From the NCBI RefSeq assembly GCF_019925205.1, contig NC_083565.1, positions 1,717,001-1,781,000 of the forward strand: a stretch of 64,000 nt of DNA. The letters run 5' to 3'. A program made the position numbers and the translations under genes. The notes beneath the pieces are model-generated. The model saw only the letters and a list, made by a program, of their open reading frames with translations. It did no database searches and was not told the DNA's origin. The stretch comes from Metopolophium dirhodum (Eukaryota > Arthropoda > Insecta > Hemiptera > Aphididae). The first letter of the stretch is position 1, and each line of letters begins with the position of its first letter. This document shows positions 62,301 to 64,000 of the stretch, piece after piece.

Positions 62301-63009
62301 ATATTTTCTAAGAAAAATAATTTTATCAACATAAAATAAAAATAGTTGAAAACTTCTAATGTCTTACTTACTTAATTAATATACTTAAGTACAACTAATT
62401 AAATATATAGGTCTTACTCGTTTGAAATTTGATTTTTGTACATCAAAATAGGTACTTAGAAAAATATTCTGCTTAGGTGTACAAAAAATTAAAAATGTAC
62501 GTTGTCATTGAAAAAGGTAAAATACTATAAAAAATAATAACGATAACAAATGTAATTTTTTTCTTCAGAAATATAGTTTCACCGTGATTTAAAATTATGA
62601 AAAAATTTTTTTTCATAAGCATCAAAACATTTTGGTATAACGATGAGCTAAGGTATATCTGTAATTGAATACGAGGTTTCTCGCATAAGTTTTCCTCGGC
62701 AAAAGAATTTTAGGTACAAAAACCATATACCGAGTACGAGTAAGTACCTATACCTCATACCAAAAACTGGCAAAAACTGGCAATTCGGAAACATGGGAAC
62801 CATCGACCAGGTGTACGTTGAGTATCTACCCGTTTACTGTATGTTTAAATATACTTAAGTAGTGTAGTATACTACAGTGGGTAGGTATAGTATACTGCAG
62901 TGTAATATTTTGTTGTTCCAGTTATAGATTAGGTATAGGTTAACGCGTATAGATAACTAGAATAGATAACGCCTATAACATATTTTAATCATCGTTTGTA
63001 CATTTTTTT

Positions 63010-63122
63010 CATGTCCCAAGAAGACGTTACACCCGCATGCGTTGTCTCCGTCTTATACAAATGTACAACATATCATATTAAACTGTTTTACGCGGGACAA
63101 CTTTACTCCCTTTGTATTTATA
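63010..63122 (+). pseudogene. Decayed inverted copy of the terminal exon at 63776
   Basis: Plus-strand words ACACCCGCATGCGTTGTC, GTACAACATA and GTTTTACGCGGGACAACT followed by TTTGTATTTATAG match the minus-strand end of the gene at 63776-63850 in order. Small insertions break the frame and an internal stop appears. It is separated from the intact exon by the dispersed repeat at 63235. Confidence 0.6.
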
Positions 63123-63234
63123 GCAATTACTAAAATTCCACAGCACGTAGGAAAGAACTTTATCTGTGTCATAGCGTTTTATTTGTTTTTGATAGCACTA
63201 ACCAATATTTTTTTTATAATTAATTGAAAAAAAA

Positions 63235-63646
63235 GCGGATAAGTGGATGTCACTCTGCTGTACAGTAGGTTACTAGTGGGTCACTGTATAATGGATTGTA
63301 TTAAATTTGAATTCAATGATTGTTTACAAAAAACGATTCTGAGCGGAGACGGTTTGTGAGTCTGGATATTTTATACTGTTATTATATTTAATATTTTATT
63401 ATAGCCTGTAAGTTGAATTAATATTATAAATTACACCAAAATAACTAAAATTTTTGTTTTTATTCTATGGTGATAAACAAAGCATTAGAAATTAAAATCC
63501 CATTATTAGTGGTTTTTAAAAGATAAGATACTATTTGTTGAAATCGAAGCACTTCTTCTGGTAGAAATTTTGCATACAGGATAAAAAATAAAAATAAACA
63601 CTATTGTAAAACCACTAGATCCCTCGGCTCCGTTCAGAATCTAAAA
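63235..63646 (+). repeat. Dispersed repeat family, copy E (second subfamily)
   Basis: It starts GCGGATAAGTGGATGTCACT after an A-run, has CTGCTGTACAGTAGGTTA and GATTCTGAGCGGAGACGG, and ends GGCTCCGTTCAGAATCTAAA. The interior agrees with copy D. Confidence 0.8.
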
Positions 63647-63775
63647 CAAAAAAAAACCTAATGTTCTCAAACTGATAACTTTTATTGTATTTATGTTATC
63701 CAAATAATGAAAACGCTACAACACGGATATACAGTTATTTCTTACTCGTGGGAATTTTGGTAATTCTAGTTTCTA

Positions 63776-63959
63776 CTATAAATACAGAGGGAGTAAAGTT
63801 GTGCCGCGTAAAACAGATTTTTCTATGTTGTACACTTCTAAGACGATGACATCGCATTCGGGTGTATAGCGTTCTCTTAAGTCTTTAACAAATACAAGAT
63901 TTATTTCTTCCCGCAACTCCCGCTCCCATCCCGTGAAATTGACCTGTAGACGCCACAGC
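63776..63959 (-). CDS. Last exon of an unrecognised gene (5' part outside window)
   Basis: A GC-richer open segment follows an acceptor CTACGCACAG/GCTGTGG (63960) and ends in a stop at 63776. The peptide includes LWRLQVNFTGWERELREEIN, LVFVKDLRERYTPECDVIVL and ends VLRGTTLLPLYL. I do not recognise a family. A second acceptor (GTCTACAG/GTC) a few bases inside is also possible. The rest of the gene would lie to the right of the window. Confidence 0.45.
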
Positions 63960-64000
63960 CTGTGCGTAGTGCATAGGTAATATAGATGGGAAAACACGAA

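Larger units (their letters stand above)
56660..63775. other. Upstream flank of the ClC gene and spacer
   Basis: The likely distal ClC promoter lies just above 56660 but no clear core elements are visible. The rest is AT-rich with two dispersed repeats (58740-59333, 63235-63646), GTAG/TAGG microsatellite at about 60487-60501, TATAA repeats at about 60610-60645, and a decayed inverted gene fragment at 63010-63122. No intact gene is seen. Confidence 0.6.

Overview
This is a 64 kb piece of an AT-rich (roughly 70-75% A+T) animal nuclear genome. The protein families, the intron/exon structure with GT-AG junctions, and the dense small non-autonomous transposons indicate an insect. The many TAGGTACCTA palindromes and the general look of the repeats make me favour an aphid (Hemiptera: Aphididae). 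The species call is inference; the gene calls rest on protein motifs read directly. I see no prokaryotic genes, operons, CRISPR arrays or defence systems, and I found no wholly new biological system.

Layout. (1) 1-1956 (+): 3' part of a SIN3 corepressor gene in one uninterrupted reading frame, with an unusually short C-terminus. (2) 6087-10869 (+): ribosomal protein eL22 (RpL22) in six exons, with an exceptionally long Lys/Ala/Pro-rich N-terminal extension. (3) 17291-18001 (+): the autophagy ubiquitin-like protein Atg8/GABARAP in three exons, behind a GC-rich leader. (4) 19771-22700 (+): ribosomal protein eL34 (RpL34) in four exons, with a 2.3 kb last intron full of small transposons. (5) 27617-56659 (-): a ClC-2-type voltage-gated chloride channel (Drosophila ClC-a type), complete. 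It has 17 common coding exons, two alternative first coding exons (43 kb and 56 kb) and a candidate alternative terminal exon between the CBS domains. (6) 63776-63959 (-): the last exon of an unrecognised gene, with a decayed inverted copy of its end at 63010-63122.

The rest is AT-rich spacer and intron holding mobile elements: two hAT-like MITEs with 8-bp target duplications, a Harbinger-like MITE with a TAA duplication, and a 540-bp element with subterminal TTGCGGAC repeats and an 8-bp duplication. There are also several foldback elements, a tRNA-derived SINE family (two copies), a 3' fragment of a non-LTR retrotransposon, and a dispersed repeat family bounded by GATTCTGAGCGG/CCGCTCAGAATC (five copies plus a fragment, two subfamilies).

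The genes are not functionally linked: two ribosomal proteins, one autophagy protein, one chromatin corepressor and one ion channel. The two ribosomal protein genes share pyrimidine-rich candidate transcription starts (TOP motifs), which suggests shared growth-linked translational control.
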